64,000 bases of DNA from Labilibaculum filiforme (GTDB lineage Bacteria > Bacteroidota > Bacteroidia > Bacteroidales > Marinifilaceae). Positions 48,765 to 57,930 of this stretch are shown in pieces. Position numbers and translations under genes: made by a program. The notes under the pieces are model-generated. The model was not told the DNA's origin and did no database searches. It worked only from the letters and a program-made list of their open reading frames with translations. The DNA lies in assembly GCF_002843315.1 (NCBI RefSeq), contig NZ_MVDD01000001.1:310001-374000 (forward strand), written 5' to 3'. Within the stretch, counting starts at the first letter, position 1, and the number at the start of each line of letters is the position of its first letter.

Positions 48765-50921
48765 ATGAAAGTGTATCAATCAAATGAAATTAAAAACATC
48801 GCCCTCATTGGCAATGCCGGCTCGGGTAAAACTACCCTGGCTGAAGCTATGCTATATGAAGGCGGTGTTATTACAAGACGCGGAAACGTGGAAGATAATA
48901 GCACCGTTTCTGATTACAATGCTGTGGAACACGAATATAAGAATTCTGTATTTTCAACAGTTCTCTACACAGAATGGTTAGGAAAGAAAATTAATTTTAT
49001 AGATACTCCTGGAGCAGATGATTTTTCGGGAGGAGTAATTTCTGCATTAAATGTGGTGGACACCGGACTTATGCTGATTAATGCTTTAAACGGCGTTGAG
49101 GTAGGAACTGAGATTATCGGTCGTAGAGCTGCTGCTTTAAAAAAACCTTTGATTTTTGTAGTGAATCAACTGGATCATGACAAAGCAAATTTTGAACTTT
49201 GCATTGAATCAGCGAAAACAAATTTTGGAAATAAAATTTCAATTGTACAATATCCCGTAAACGTTGGCGTAAATTTTAATGCTCTTATTGATGTACTTAA
49301 AATGAAAATGTATCAATGGGGACCTGATGGAGGAAAGCCAGAAATACTAGATATACCAGACACAGAAATTGACAAAGCAAACCAATTACATAACGACTTG
49401 GTTGAATCTGCTGCAGAGAATGACGAAGCCCTAATGGAACTTTATTTTGAAAAAGGGACTTTAACAGAAGATGAAATGAGAACTGGGATGAAAAAAGGAA
49501 TGATCGCTTGTGATTTCTTTCCTGTTTTCTGTGTTTCTGCAAAAAAGGATATGGGGGTACGTCGTTTAATGGAATTTATTGGAAACATTGTTCCTTTTGT
49601 AACAGAAATGCCTGCCATACCAACAATTAGTGGAAGAGAAGCAAAATGCGACCCTAATGCTCCAACTTCGGTGTTCGTTTTTAAAACATCTATTGAACCA
49701 CACATTGGAGAAGTAAGTTACTTTAAAGTTATATCGGGTAAAATTAAGGAAGGAGACGATTTAACTAACATTAATAATCATATTAAAGAACGAGTATCTC
49801 AGTTATATGTTATTGCCGGGAGAAACCGAGAAAGAGTTAATGAACTAGTTGCTGGAGATATTGGCGCCACCGTAAAATTAAAAAACACAAAAAACAATCA
49901 TACTTTGAATTGCAAAGATTGTGATTTCGTATATAAAGACATCCAATTCCCGGATCCAAAATACAGAACTGCCGTTAGAGCTAAAGATGATGCTGACGAT
50001 GAAAAATTAGGCGAACTTTTACATAGAATGCATGAGGAAGATCCTACCATACTAATAGAATATTCAAAAGAACTAAAACAAATCATACTGCACGGACAGG
50101 GTGAATTTCATATGAATACACTTAAGTGGAGGCTTAGCCACAACGATCATATAGAAATAGAATTCCTTACTCCTAAAATTCCTTATCGCGAGACGATCAC
50201 TAAACTTGCACAGGCAGATTATCGTCATAAAAAACAATCTGGAGGCTCTGGACAATTCGGTGAGGTACACATGATTATTGAGCCATATTACGAAGACATG
50301 CCAGATCCGGTAATGTATAAAATTGACGGCAAAGACATGAAGGTGAACCTGCGAGGTACCGAGATTACCAAATTGAGTTGGGGAGGTAAATTAGTTTTCT
50401 GCAACTGTATTGTTGGTGGAGCTATTGATACACGATTTCTTCCAGCTATCCAGAAAGGAATTATGGAAAAGATGGATGAAGGACCACTCACCGGATCTTA
50501 TGCCAGAGATATTCGAGTGGTTGTTTATGATGGGAAAATGCATGCAGTAGATTCCAATGAAATTTCATTTAGACTAGCAGGTCGCCATGCCTTTAGTGCA
50601 GCCTTTAAAAATGCCGGCCCAAAAATTTTAGAACCAATCTATAATATTGAAGTATTAGTTCCTGAAGATCGAATGGGTGATGTAATGAGTGATCTCCAAT
50701 CTCGTAGAGCTATGATAATGGGAATGGAAGCCGAAAAGGGATTCCAAAAAATTATGGCTAAAGTACCTTTGAAAGAAATGAATAAGTACTCGACTACCTT
50801 AAGTTCATTAACAAGAGGTAGAGCTCAATTTACCATGAAGTTTGACTCTTACGAAAAAGTTCCTAACGAAGTTCAGGTTGAACTTTTAGCAGCATACCAA
50901 GAAGAAACTGCTGAAGCATAA
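48765..50921 (+). CDS. EF-G paralogue, EF-G2 type
   Basis: A 718-residue EF-G-like GTP-binding protein from the ATG at 48765; an upstream ATG at 48654 adds a non-conserved Lys/Phe-rich stretch and is less likely. G1 GNAGSGKTT (17-25). Switch I lacks the GITI motif of EF-G. G3 is DTPGADDF (80-87), with Ala84 in place of the catalytic His, and G4 is NQLD (134-137). Domains II-V are complete to a C-terminal LTRGRAQFTMKFDSYEKVP. EF-G2 of Bacteroides thetaiotaomicron is reported to support translation without GTP hydrolysis and to matter in the gut under starvation; this gene fits that group. It is transcribed away from the str operon. Confidence 0.9.
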   Translation: MKVYQSNEIKNIALIGNAGSGKTTLAEAMLYEGGVITRRGNVEDNSTVSDYNAVEHEYKNSVFSTVLYTEWLGKKINFIDTPGADDFSGGVISALNVVDTGLMLINALNGVEVGTEIIGRRAAALKKPLIFVVNQLDHDKANFELCIESAKTNFGNKISIVQYPVNVGVNFNALIDVLKMKMYQWGPDGGKPEILDIPDTEIDKANQLHNDLVESAAENDEALMELYFEKGTLTEDEMRTGMKKGMIACDFFPVFCVSAKKDMGVRRLMEFIGNIVPFVTEMPAIPTISGREAKCDPNAPTSVFVFKTSIEPHIGEVSYFKVISGKIKEGDDLTNINNHIKERVSQLYVIAGRNRERVNELVAGDIGATVKLKNTKNNHTLNCKDCDFVYKDIQFPDPKYRTAVRAKDDADDEKLGELLHRMHEEDPTILIEYSKELKQIILHGQGEFHMNTLKWRLSHNDHIEIEFLTPKIPYRETITKLAQADYRHKKQSGGSGQFGEVHMIIEPYYEDMPDPVMYKIDGKDMKVNLRGTEITKLSWGGKLVFCNCIVGGAIDTRFLPAIQKGIMEKMDEGPLTGSYARDIRVVVYDGKMHAVDSNEISFRLAGRHAFSAAFKNAGPKILEPIYNIEVLVPEDRMGDVMSDLQSRRAMIMGMEAEKGFQKIMAKVPLKEMNKYSTTLSSLTRGRAQFTMKFDSYEKVPNEVQVELLAAYQEETAEA

Positions 50922-50927
50922 CAACGA

Positions 50928-50956
50928 AAAGGCCTCCTATTTATTAAGAGGCCTTT
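50928..50956. terminator. terminator between EF-G2 and the PKD protein gene
   Basis: A 9-bp stem AAAGGCCTC/GAGGCCTTT with an 11-base loop. The genes converge here, so it may serve both; the T tract on the plus side is interrupted. Confidence 0.7.
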
Positions 50957-50976
50957 CATTTTACATTCCTATACAT

Positions 50977-52296
50977 TTATTTTCTGATCAGCATAAAAGA
51001 GCCTTTCTTCGTATATTTCTTTTTTTGCTCCTCTCTTCCAGTTGCAGTAATCACATAATAATAAGTACCCGGAGTTGCCCATTTCCCATTTACTTTCCCA
51101 TTCCATCCTTCGTCTGGATTTCTCCATTCGTATACCACCCGTCCCCATCTATTTAGAAGAACAGCATGAAAAGATTTTAAAGATTGAGATTTTACTCTAA
51201 ATACATCGTTTCTACCATCACCATTCGGTGTAAAAACATTAGGAACCTGCACTAGGGAAGTATCTACTACGATTGGTGTTCCTTCTGTTTTAAAATTGAA
51301 TTCTTCAAAACAGGTTTCAGGTCCTTTATTTGAGGATGCAATCAGTTTCACAAAATAGTTTCCTGGATGTATATAGGTATAAGCAAGTGGATCCTCATCT
51401 GTAATGATTCCATCCACCAATAAACTATCTTCCACCGAAACAGCGTCGACAATACGATCGTAGTCCTGATAAATAAACCACTCAAAATCCTCAGCATTTA
51501 CCGATTTATTCGTGAATTGAACCTCCAAAGGAGCTTCACCAGTCATTGGATCGACAGAAAATGCTGCTTCAACCTTATAAGTTACAGTGCTAACATTATC
51601 AGAAATAAAAACACAGCCGTATTGATCGATAACACGAATAGAATATGTTGACTCGCCCTCGAATGCTTCTAAATCGAAAAAGCTCACCTCGCCACCAACA
51701 TAAGTTGCCTTCTGAAATTCATTTTCACTATTACGTTGCAACCAAAAAACAATATCATTTTCTGATAAAACATTAACAAGTGCTTTAGAATCAATATTCG
51801 TATACTGCAAACTGTTTGGGGTGAAGGATGAACGAATATTAACACCTACACAATTTAAAACTACCAAAGTACTCGGCTTTGTATTAGAATTATTCAACAC
51901 CCAAGCTTGGTCGGTATAAGATTCCGATCCTTTTTCAACAACAACTCTATACAGTCCGTTAGAAAGATTAGTCAAAGTTGATTCCCCTTGATTATTCTCT
52001 ACACTCACAGGTATTGTAAAATCAGATGTGCCAGAGTCCCACTTTGTCCATGTGAAATTCCAACCCGATGTTCCATCATTTGATGCTGCTTTTAACTCCC
52101 CAATACCTGTTCCTATATTGTCGCAAAACACATATAAAGAATCATTGACTGTTGTGGTATAATTTGTTAGTGTTCGAAAAGATGCTTTTGCAGCTGTAAT
52201 CTGTGAAAAAGCAACATTAGAGAACAAGGCTAATATCACTAACAGTGAAATACGATTAAGCGTTCTCGATGATAATAAAATGGATTTGATTCTCAT
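50977..52296 (-). CDS. PKD-domain protein with type B T9SS sorting domain
   Basis: A 439-residue exported protein. Signal peptide at about 1-31 (ending NVAFSQ), a beta-rich N-terminal part, a PKD-like domain at about 240-330 (EAAFSVDPMTGEAPLEVQFTNKSVNA) and the C-terminal gliding-motility-type sorting domain (about 340-439): VPNVFTPNGDGRNDVFRV, LNRWGRVVYEW, GWNGKVNGKWATPGTYYYVITATG. This C-terminus directs export by the type IX system to the cell surface or medium; the GldD/GldE genes in this window fit that. Its target is unknown. Confidence 0.9.
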   Translation of the reverse strand: MRIKSILLSSRTLNRISLLVILALFSNVAFSQITAAKASFRTLTNYTTTVNDSLYVFCDNIGTGIGELKAASNDGTSGWNFTWTKWDSGTSDFTIPVSVENNQGESTLTNLSNGLYRVVVEKGSESYTDQAWVLNNSNTKPSTLVVLNCVGVNIRSSFTPNSLQYTNIDSKALVNVLSENDIVFWLQRNSENEFQKATYVGGEVSFFDLEAFEGESTYSIRVIDQYGCVFISDNVSTVTYKVEAAFSVDPMTGEAPLEVQFTNKSVNAEDFEWFIYQDYDRIVDAVSVEDSLLVDGIITDEDPLAYTYIHPGNYFVKLIASSNKGPETCFEEFNFKTEGTPIVVDTSLVQVPNVFTPNGDGRNDVFRVKSQSLKSFHAVLLNRWGRVVYEWRNPDEGWNGKVNGKWATPGTYYYVITATGREEQKKKYTKKGSFMLIRK

Positions 52297-52551
52297 ATTA
52301 TATGATGGAATAGTTTTATGATATATCTGGAATTACAATATTAAAAAAATTAAGCCGTTTTTTCTATACCTTAAACAATTATCTTTATTTGTTAAATTCG
52401 TACAGAGAAAGAATCTGCAACAATAAAAGAATAATTTAACCAACTTGCGAAGATCATAACATCCTACTGATTTACTTCACATTAAATGCTTTTTAAGGAA
52501 TTAATTGTGGACTAATATTAAAAAAAAAGACAGAAATTACGGTTCAATTAT

Positions 52552-52559
52552 TATTTTTG
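52552..52559 (+). promoter_or_regulatory. putative -7 element of uvrD
   Basis: TATTTTTG matches TAnnTTTG and lies 28 bases before the preferred ATG at 52588. A start at TTG 52573 would leave almost no leader, which favours the ATG. Confidence 0.45.
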
Positions 52560-52587
52560 AGCCTCGAAATAATTGGAAAGGGAAAAA

Positions 52588-54903
52588 ATGGAATATTTAA
52601 ATGAGTTAAATCCGGTACAAAGAGAAGCCGTTGAGAATATTAATGGAGCATCTTTGGTGATTGCCGGAGCTGGATCGGGAAAAACAAGGGTTTTAACCTA
52701 TCGAATTGCTCATCTACTAAATCAAAAAATTCCTGCCTACTCTATTTTGGCATTAACGTTTACCAATAAAGCCGCACGTGAGATGAAGGAGCGAATTGGC
52801 AACCTAGTTGATCTACAACAGTCGCAATCCTTGTGGATGGGAACTTTTCACTCTATATTTTCGAAAATATTACGATACGAAGCGGAACATTTGGGTTTTG
52901 ATTCGAACTTTACCATTTACGACACTCAGGATTCTCGAAACTTACTTCGAGCTATTATTCGAGAAATGCAATTAGACGATAAAGTTTACAAAGCAAATGA
53001 AGTATTGAATCGAATATCCTCTGCAAAAAATAATTTAGTTACGGCAAATGCGTATGCTCAAAACGCGAATATTCAAAAAATAGATTCGAGTAATCGTCGA
53101 CCGCTAATCTTTGAAATTTATAAAAAGTACAGTCAACGGTGCCGTCAGGCTAATGCGATGGATTTTGATGATCTTTTATTGCAAACCAACATCCTTTTTA
53201 AAAGTAAACCTGACATTTTAGCCAAGTACCAAAATAAATTTAAATACATTTTGGTTGATGAGTACCAAGATACTAACTACTCCCAATACTTAATTGTTAA
53301 AAAACTTGCCGAAAACCATAAAAACGTATGTGTGGTTGGCGATGATGCTCAAAGTATTTACTCTTTTCGTGGTGCCAAAATTGAGAACATACTAAATTTC
53401 AAAAACGATTATCCAAATTACAAGCTTTATAAACTAGAACAAAATTATCGCTCGACACAAAATATTGTTAATGCTGCAAATAGTGTTATTCACAAAAACC
53501 GTGAGCAAATAAAAAAAGTATCTTTTTCGGAAAACGAAGAAGGTGAAAAAATAAGAGTTGTAAAAGCACTTACCGATCACGAAGAAGGTTACATTGTTGC
53601 TAATGCTATTTTCGAAGAACGAATGCGTGAGCATCTTCAATATCAAGATTTTGCGATTCTATACCGAACCAATGCACAGTCGAGAATTTTTGAAGAGTCC
53701 TTACGTAAATTAAATTTACCCTATAAAATATACGGAGGACTTTCTTTTTATCAGAGAAAAGAAATTAAAGACCTACTTTCTTATTTCCGCATGACGGTAA
53801 ACCCGAATGATGAAGAAGCAATTAAGAGAGTGATTAATTATCCGAAAAGGGGAATTGGGGATACTACAGTTAGCAAACTGCAAGATGCGGCAACCCAAAA
53901 CGAATGCAGTATTTGGGAAGTAATTTGTGGTCTCAATCAAAGACCATATGGCATTAACTCTGGAACCATTTCGAAACTGATGAGATTTGCTACTTTAATA
54001 AGTGATTTTCAGAAAAGACAAGAGACCGACTCGGCTATTGATTTAGCAAACTATATTGCTAAAACAACAGGTATTGTGCAAGAACTTTACAATGACCGAT
54101 CTCCGGAAGGAGTTTCCCGACATGAAAACATTCAGGAACTGTTGAATGGTATTCAGGAATTTACACAAAACTCTTTAGAAGAAGGAAATGAGTTACAATT
54201 AGCCAACTATCTGGAAGATGTTGCACTTTTAACCGATCAAGACAAGGACAATGATGAAGATCGAAACAAAGTAACCTTAATGACTATTCACTCGGCAAAG
54301 GGTTTGGAATTTTCGCACCTACACATTGTTGGATTAGAAGAAGATCTATTTCCTTCGCAAATGGCAACCAGCACTCAACAGGAATTAGAAGAAGAACGCA
54401 GACTTTTTTATGTTGCCATAACCAGAGCTGAAACAAAAGTCACTCTTTCCTTTGCTAAATCGAGATACAAGTGGGGAAACATCAGTTATCCCCGGCCAAG
54501 TCGTTTTATTGAAGAAATTGATGAGAAATATGTAGACCTTCAATATGAAAGGGAACCAGAATTTTCTGGTGCAAGAAACGAGAACCTCCAAAGTCGCACC
54601 GACTCGGAAATCGTAAATCGCCCACGAAAATTCGAAGCAAAACAAAGTTTTTCTTCAAAACCAAAACTAAGTCAGGCGATTACACGTAACAATACAGGTA
54701 GTCAAGATAACGATCCGAACTTTATTCCTTCAAAGCCAGAACAAATACAATCGGGAATGATTGTAGAGCACCAACGCTTTGGCAAAGGAAAAGTTTTGCA
54801 AATAGAAGGAAGTAAACCAAATATTAAAGCAACAGTATTTTTTCAGAATGTAGGTCAAAAACAACTACTATTAAAATTCGCAAAACTTAAAATTGTTGGA
54901 TAA
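52588..54903 (+). CDS. uvrD: UvrD/PcrA-type ATP-dependent DNA helicase
   Basis: A 771-residue superfamily 1A helicase for repair and removal of RecA or RNA polymerase from DNA. Motif I GAGSGKTRVL (Walker A), Ia TFTNKAAREMKER, II DEYQDTN, III GDDAQSIYSFRGA, IV QNYRSTQNI, V TIHSAKGLEFSHL and VI VAITRAETKVTLS. The C-terminal tail (about 700-771) has the PcrA-type Tudor-like GMIVEHQRFGKGKVLQIEG that contacts RNA polymerase. The ATG at 52588 (MEYLNELNPVQREAV) is preferred over TTG 52573. Confidence 0.95.
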   Translation: MEYLNELNPVQREAVENINGASLVIAGAGSGKTRVLTYRIAHLLNQKIPAYSILALTFTNKAAREMKERIGNLVDLQQSQSLWMGTFHSIFSKILRYEAEHLGFDSNFTIYDTQDSRNLLRAIIREMQLDDKVYKANEVLNRISSAKNNLVTANAYAQNANIQKIDSSNRRPLIFEIYKKYSQRCRQANAMDFDDLLLQTNILFKSKPDILAKYQNKFKYILVDEYQDTNYSQYLIVKKLAENHKNVCVVGDDAQSIYSFRGAKIENILNFKNDYPNYKLYKLEQNYRSTQNIVNAANSVIHKNREQIKKVSFSENEEGEKIRVVKALTDHEEGYIVANAIFEERMREHLQYQDFAILYRTNAQSRIFEESLRKLNLPYKIYGGLSFYQRKEIKDLLSYFRMTVNPNDEEAIKRVINYPKRGIGDTTVSKLQDAATQNECSIWEVICGLNQRPYGINSGTISKLMRFATLISDFQKRQETDSAIDLANYIAKTTGIVQELYNDRSPEGVSRHENIQELLNGIQEFTQNSLEEGNELQLANYLEDVALLTDQDKDNDEDRNKVTLMTIHSAKGLEFSHLHIVGLEEDLFPSQMATSTQQELEEERRLFYVAITRAETKVTLSFAKSRYKWGNISYPRPSRFIEEIDEKYVDLQYEREPEFSGARNENLQSRTDSEIVNRPRKFEAKQSFSSKPKLSQAITRNNTGSQDNDPNFIPSKPEQIQSGMIVEHQRFGKGKVLQIEGSKPNIKATVFFQNVGQKQLLLKFAKLKIVG

Positions 54904-54915
54904 ATGCGCTAACTA

Positions 54916-54947
54916 TTTGTATTGAAAGAAGAAATCTGTTACATTTG
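54916..54947 (+). promoter_or_regulatory. strong Bacteroidetes promoter upstream of candidate RNA and DUF4290
   Basis: TTTG (54916-54919), a spacer of exactly 20 bases, then TACATTTG (54940-54947): the best TTTG-N20-TAnnTTTG match in the window. Transcription would begin near 54953. The nearest CDS start is 223 bases further on. Confidence 0.75.
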
Positions 54948-54951
54948 CCTT

Positions 54952-55049
54952 GAGTTCTAAGATTTTCTGTAATTGTTTAAATCGTTATAAACAATTCATT
55001 AAAGCTTCATTTCTACTTCGTTTAGTAAAACCGATGAAATCTTAGATTC
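54952..55049 (+). ncRNA. candidate structured small RNA (possible 6S-Flavo-like)
   Basis: From the predicted start the transcript folds into a closed three-way shape. The outer stem pairs 54956-54965 with 55037-55046 (ten perfect pairs), extended by GAG/TTC past a one-base bulge. Inside are a perfect 9-bp hairpin, AATTGTTTA (54971-54979) with TAAACAATT (54988-54996), and a smaller hairpin at 55018-55034 with a 4-base loop. A closing stem, an apical stem and a small hairpin in the 3' strand of a bubble is the layout of 6S RNAs. It may instead be the leader of DUF4290. No clear terminator follows, though a T7 run is at 55076-55082. Confidence 0.4.
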
Positions 55050-55170
55050 TTCAATAGTACTTATAACAATCTTCATTTTTTTGTGCTATTGCTTTGCATT
55101 CTTATTAGTTTGCCAAATTACCTATCGTATAAAAAAAAGTTATTACCAGATTAATACAACAACAAAATAA

Positions 55171-55815
55171 ATGGATTATAATTCAAGCAGGAAACATCTT
55201 ATTCTTCCTGAATATGGACGGAACGTTCACAAAATGGTAGATTTTGCCTTAACTGTTGAAGACAAGGCAGAGAGAAACCATGTGGTAAAAAGTATTATTG
55301 CCATTATGGGAAATATGTATCCTCATCTTAGGGATGTAAGTGATTTTAGACACAAACTGTGGGATCATATCGCTATTATGTCTGATTTTAAATTAGACAT
55401 CGATTCCCCTTACGAAGCTCCAACAAGAGAAAAGTTAGCCGAAAAACCAGATCGATTACCTTATAATAATAAGAGAATAAAGTATCGCCATTATGGACGT
55501 ACCGTAGAAGCATTAATTGCTAAAGCTATCGAAATTGAGGATCAAAAAGAAAAGGACGCGCTTCTAATAATGATCGCTAATCACATGAAAAAATCCTTTC
55601 TTAACTGGAACAAGGATAGTGTGCCCGACGAAAAAATATTCAAAGATTTGGTTGCTTTATCGAAAGGGAAACTCGAAATTCCGGAGCATTTAAAATTAGC
55701 AGAAGTTAGAGAGCGAGAATTCGTTCAGAAAGTGAAAAAGAAAAAAAATCCAAGAACTGATAATCGAAACGATAATAAAAACGAGCATCGAAAGTTCAAA
55801 AAACCAAGAATATAA
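55171..55815 (+). CDS. DUF4290 domain protein
   Basis: A 214-residue protein of the Bacteroidetes-specific DUF4290 family: MDYNSSRKHLILPEYGRNVHKMV, IIAIMGNMYPHLRDVSDFRHKLWDHIAIMSDF, and RTVEALIAKAIEIEDQKEKDALLIMIANHMKKS. Mostly helical and soluble. The last 30 residues are Lys/Arg/Asn-rich (KKKKNPRTDNRNDNKNEHRKFKKPRI), suggesting RNA or ribosome contact; inference only. Its usual neighbour murA follows, here after a terminator, and it lies 267 bases after uvrD. Confidence 0.9.
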   Translation: MDYNSSRKHLILPEYGRNVHKMVDFALTVEDKAERNHVVKSIIAIMGNMYPHLRDVSDFRHKLWDHIAIMSDFKLDIDSPYEAPTREKLAEKPDRLPYNNKRIKYRHYGRTVEALIAKAIEIEDQKEKDALLIMIANHMKKSFLNWNKDSVPDEKIFKDLVALSKGKLEIPEHLKLAEVREREFVQKVKKKKNPRTDNRNDNKNEHRKFKKPRI

Positions 55816-55820
55816 ATAAA

Positions 55821-55843
55821 AAAACCGGTTCCTTACCGGTTTT
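55821..55843 (+). terminator. terminator of DUF4290 gene
   Basis: Perfect stem AAAACCGGT/ACCGGTTTT with a 5-base loop, followed by T tract. Starts 6 bases after the stop. Confidence 0.85.
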
Positions 55844-55893
55844 TTTTATGCCAAAACCAATCTCATTTCACTTTCCCAAATGCTTTTTATAAT

Positions 55894-55901
55894 TATCTTT
55901 A
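55894..55901 (+). promoter_or_regulatory. putative -7 element of murA
   Basis: TATCTTTA, one mismatch from TAnnTTTG, 32 bases before the murA ATG; no clear -33 box. Confidence 0.4.
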
Positions 55902-55932
55902 AACCTTAAAAACACACCAAATACAATTACCA

Positions 55933-57243
55933 ATGAGCACTTTCGAAATTATAGGCGGTAAATCGTTAAAGGGAGAATTAACCCCACAAGGAGCAAAAAA
56001 TGAAGCTCTTCAGATTTTATGTGCCACTCTTTTAACTCCCGAAAAAGTAACCATACATAACATACCAAACATTCTAGATGTTAATAAATTAATTGAATTA
56101 CTATCAGAACTTGGTGTAAACGTTAGTCAAGAATCTACAAATACCTATTCTTTCGAAGCTAAAAATATTAATCTTGACTATTTAAATTCGCCTGAATTTG
56201 CAAGCAAGGGATCTTCTTTACGAGGATCTATCATGATAATTGGTCCTTTATTGGCTCGATTTGGAAAAGGATATATCCCACGCCCAGGAGGAGATAAAAT
56301 TGGAAGACGCCGTCTCGACACTCACTTTTTAGGATTTCAAAAGCTTGGTGCCAAATTCAATTTTAATCCCAATGAAAATTTTTATCGCGTTGAAGCAAGC
56401 GAACTAAAAGGTTGCTATTTACTACTTGATGAAGCCTCAGTTACTGGAACTGCAAATATTATTATGGCGGCAGTAATGGCTAAAGGGACAACAACCATAT
56501 ACAATGCAGCCTGCGAACCTTACATTCAGCAACTGTGTAAAATGCTACTATCCATGGGTGCTAAAATAAGTGGTGTTGGCTCGAATCTTTTATCGATTGA
56601 AGGCGTTAGCTATTTAGGAGGATGTGAGCACAGAGTACTTCCAGACATGATTGAAATTGGAAGTTTTATTGGACTTGCAGTAATGACGAAATCAGAAATT
56701 ACAATAAAAAATGTTGCCTACAACGAACTGGGGATGATTCCTTCAGCATTTAAACGCCTGGGAGTGAAAATGGAGCTAAGAGGCGACGATATTTATATTC
56801 CCCGACACGAAAATTATGAAATTGAAACATTTATCGACGGTTCCATTCTAACTGTTGCAGATGCACCCTGGCCAGGACTAACCCCCGATTTACTCAGTGT
56901 GTTTCTGGTAGTTGCCACTCAAGCGAAAGGCAGTGTATTAATTCATCAAAAAATGTTCGAAAGCCGTTTATTCTTTACGGATAAACTAATTGATATGGGA
57001 GCTCAAATAATACTTTGCGATCCACATAGAGCAACAGTTATTGGCTTGAATCAAAGTCAAGGACTGCGACCAACCACCATGGTTTCTCCAGATATTAGAG
57101 CTGGGGTTGCGCTGCTAATTGCTGCTCTTTCGGCAGATGGAAAAAGTACCATTCACAACATCGATCAAATCGACAGAGGTTACGAAAACATTGACCTGCG
57201 ATTAAATGCAATTGGTGCAAGTATTAAAAGAATTAGCAATTAA
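55933..57243 (+). CDS. murA: UDP-N-acetylglucosamine 1-carboxyvinyltransferase MurA
   Basis: A 436-residue enzyme for the first step of peptidoglycan synthesis, joining PEP to UDP-GlcNAc. EPSP-synthase fold: Lys22-Asn23 (GAKNEAL) match the E. coli residues, and the flexible loop reads PRPGGDKIGRRRLDTHF. Asp121 stands where most MurA enzymes have the Cys that fosfomycin alkylates. DAPWPGLTPDLLSVF and DIRAGVALLIAAL complete the site. A murA with Asp here remains active in Mycobacterium and others but resists fosfomycin. It follows DUF4290. Confidence 0.95.
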   Translation: MSTFEIIGGKSLKGELTPQGAKNEALQILCATLLTPEKVTIHNIPNILDVNKLIELLSELGVNVSQESTNTYSFEAKNINLDYLNSPEFASKGSSLRGSIMIIGPLLARFGKGYIPRPGGDKIGRRRLDTHFLGFQKLGAKFNFNPNENFYRVEASELKGCYLLLDEASVTGTANIIMAAVMAKGTTTIYNAACEPYIQQLCKMLLSMGAKISGVGSNLLSIEGVSYLGGCEHRVLPDMIEIGSFIGLAVMTKSEITIKNVAYNELGMIPSAFKRLGVKMELRGDDIYIPRHENYEIETFIDGSILTVADAPWPGLTPDLLSVFLVVATQAKGSVLIHQKMFESRLFFTDKLIDMGAQIILCDPHRATVIGLNQSQGLRPTTMVSPDIRAGVALLIAALSADGKSTIHNIDQIDRGYENIDLRLNAIGASIKRISN

Positions 57244-57324
57244 CTATTTATTAACACTATAAACAAGGAGAACTCATTAATTTAGTGGAATAGAAATTGT
57301 TAGTAAAAGTTTAAAATTTGAGTT

Positions 57325-57873
57325 ATGAAAAAAATAAAATTAGGCGTGATATTATTTTCTTTTTTTATCTCCCTTTCCACTTTTGCCGGAGCTGCAAATC
57401 CTGCTAATGGAAAAGCGGTAAAAGAAGGTTATGAAATTGGAGATAAACTACCAAATATTGTAGCAAAATCGATAGCTGGAAACGACATAAAATTAAGTTC
57501 GCTAGAAGGAAAATTGGTTTTAGTTGATTTTTGGGCTTCGTGGTGTCCTCCTTGTCGTGCAGAAAACCCAAGAATGGTTGAAGCGTACGATAAATTTAAA
57601 AACCAAAACTTTAAAAATGGCAAAGGTTTTACTATTTATAGTTTTTCGCTTGACACAAAACAAGCCAATTGGAAAGCTGCGGTAGCCAAGGATAAATTAA
57701 GTTGGGATTATCACGTTAGTGAATTAAAAGGATGGCACTCGCCTACTTCCAACAAGTTTGGAATTCGCTCGATTCCATCTAACTTTTTAATTGATGGAGA
57801 TGGAATTATTTTAGCGAAAAACCTAAGAGGTGAAAAATTAGAACTAATTCTTCAGTACTATCAAAAAAAGTAA
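57325..57873 (+). CDS. TlpA/ResA-like periplasmic thioredoxin
   Basis: A 182-residue exported protein (signal peptide 1-22). A thioredoxin fold with the redox centre WASWCPPCR (Cys74, Cys77), the TlpA/ResA-type insertion (SFSLDTKQANWKAAVAKDKL) and the cis-Pro loop IRSIPSNFLID. Likely a reductant in envelope thiol exchange; DsbD in the same window could supply electrons (inference). It lies 81 bases after murA and may be part of the murA transcript. Confidence 0.85.
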   Translation: MKKIKLGVILFSFFISLSTFAGAANPANGKAVKEGYEIGDKLPNIVAKSIAGNDIKLSSLEGKLVLVDFWASWCPPCRAENPRMVEAYDKFKNQNFKNGKGFTIYSFSLDTKQANWKAAVAKDKLSWDYHVSELKGWHSPTSNKFGIRSIPSNFLIDGDGIILAKNLRGEKLELILQYYQKK

Positions 57874-57890
57874 ATATCACAATTAATAGA

Positions 57891-57925
57891 AAAACGCCAT
57901 TCATGACAGAAGTGAATGGCGTTTT
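57891..57925. terminator. bidirectional terminator between tlpA-like and STAS-like genes
   Basis: A 13-bp perfect stem, AAAACGCCATTCA with TGAATGGCGTTTT, and a 9-base loop, with A/T tracts on both sides. Confidence 0.85.
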
Positions 57926-57930
57926 TTTCC

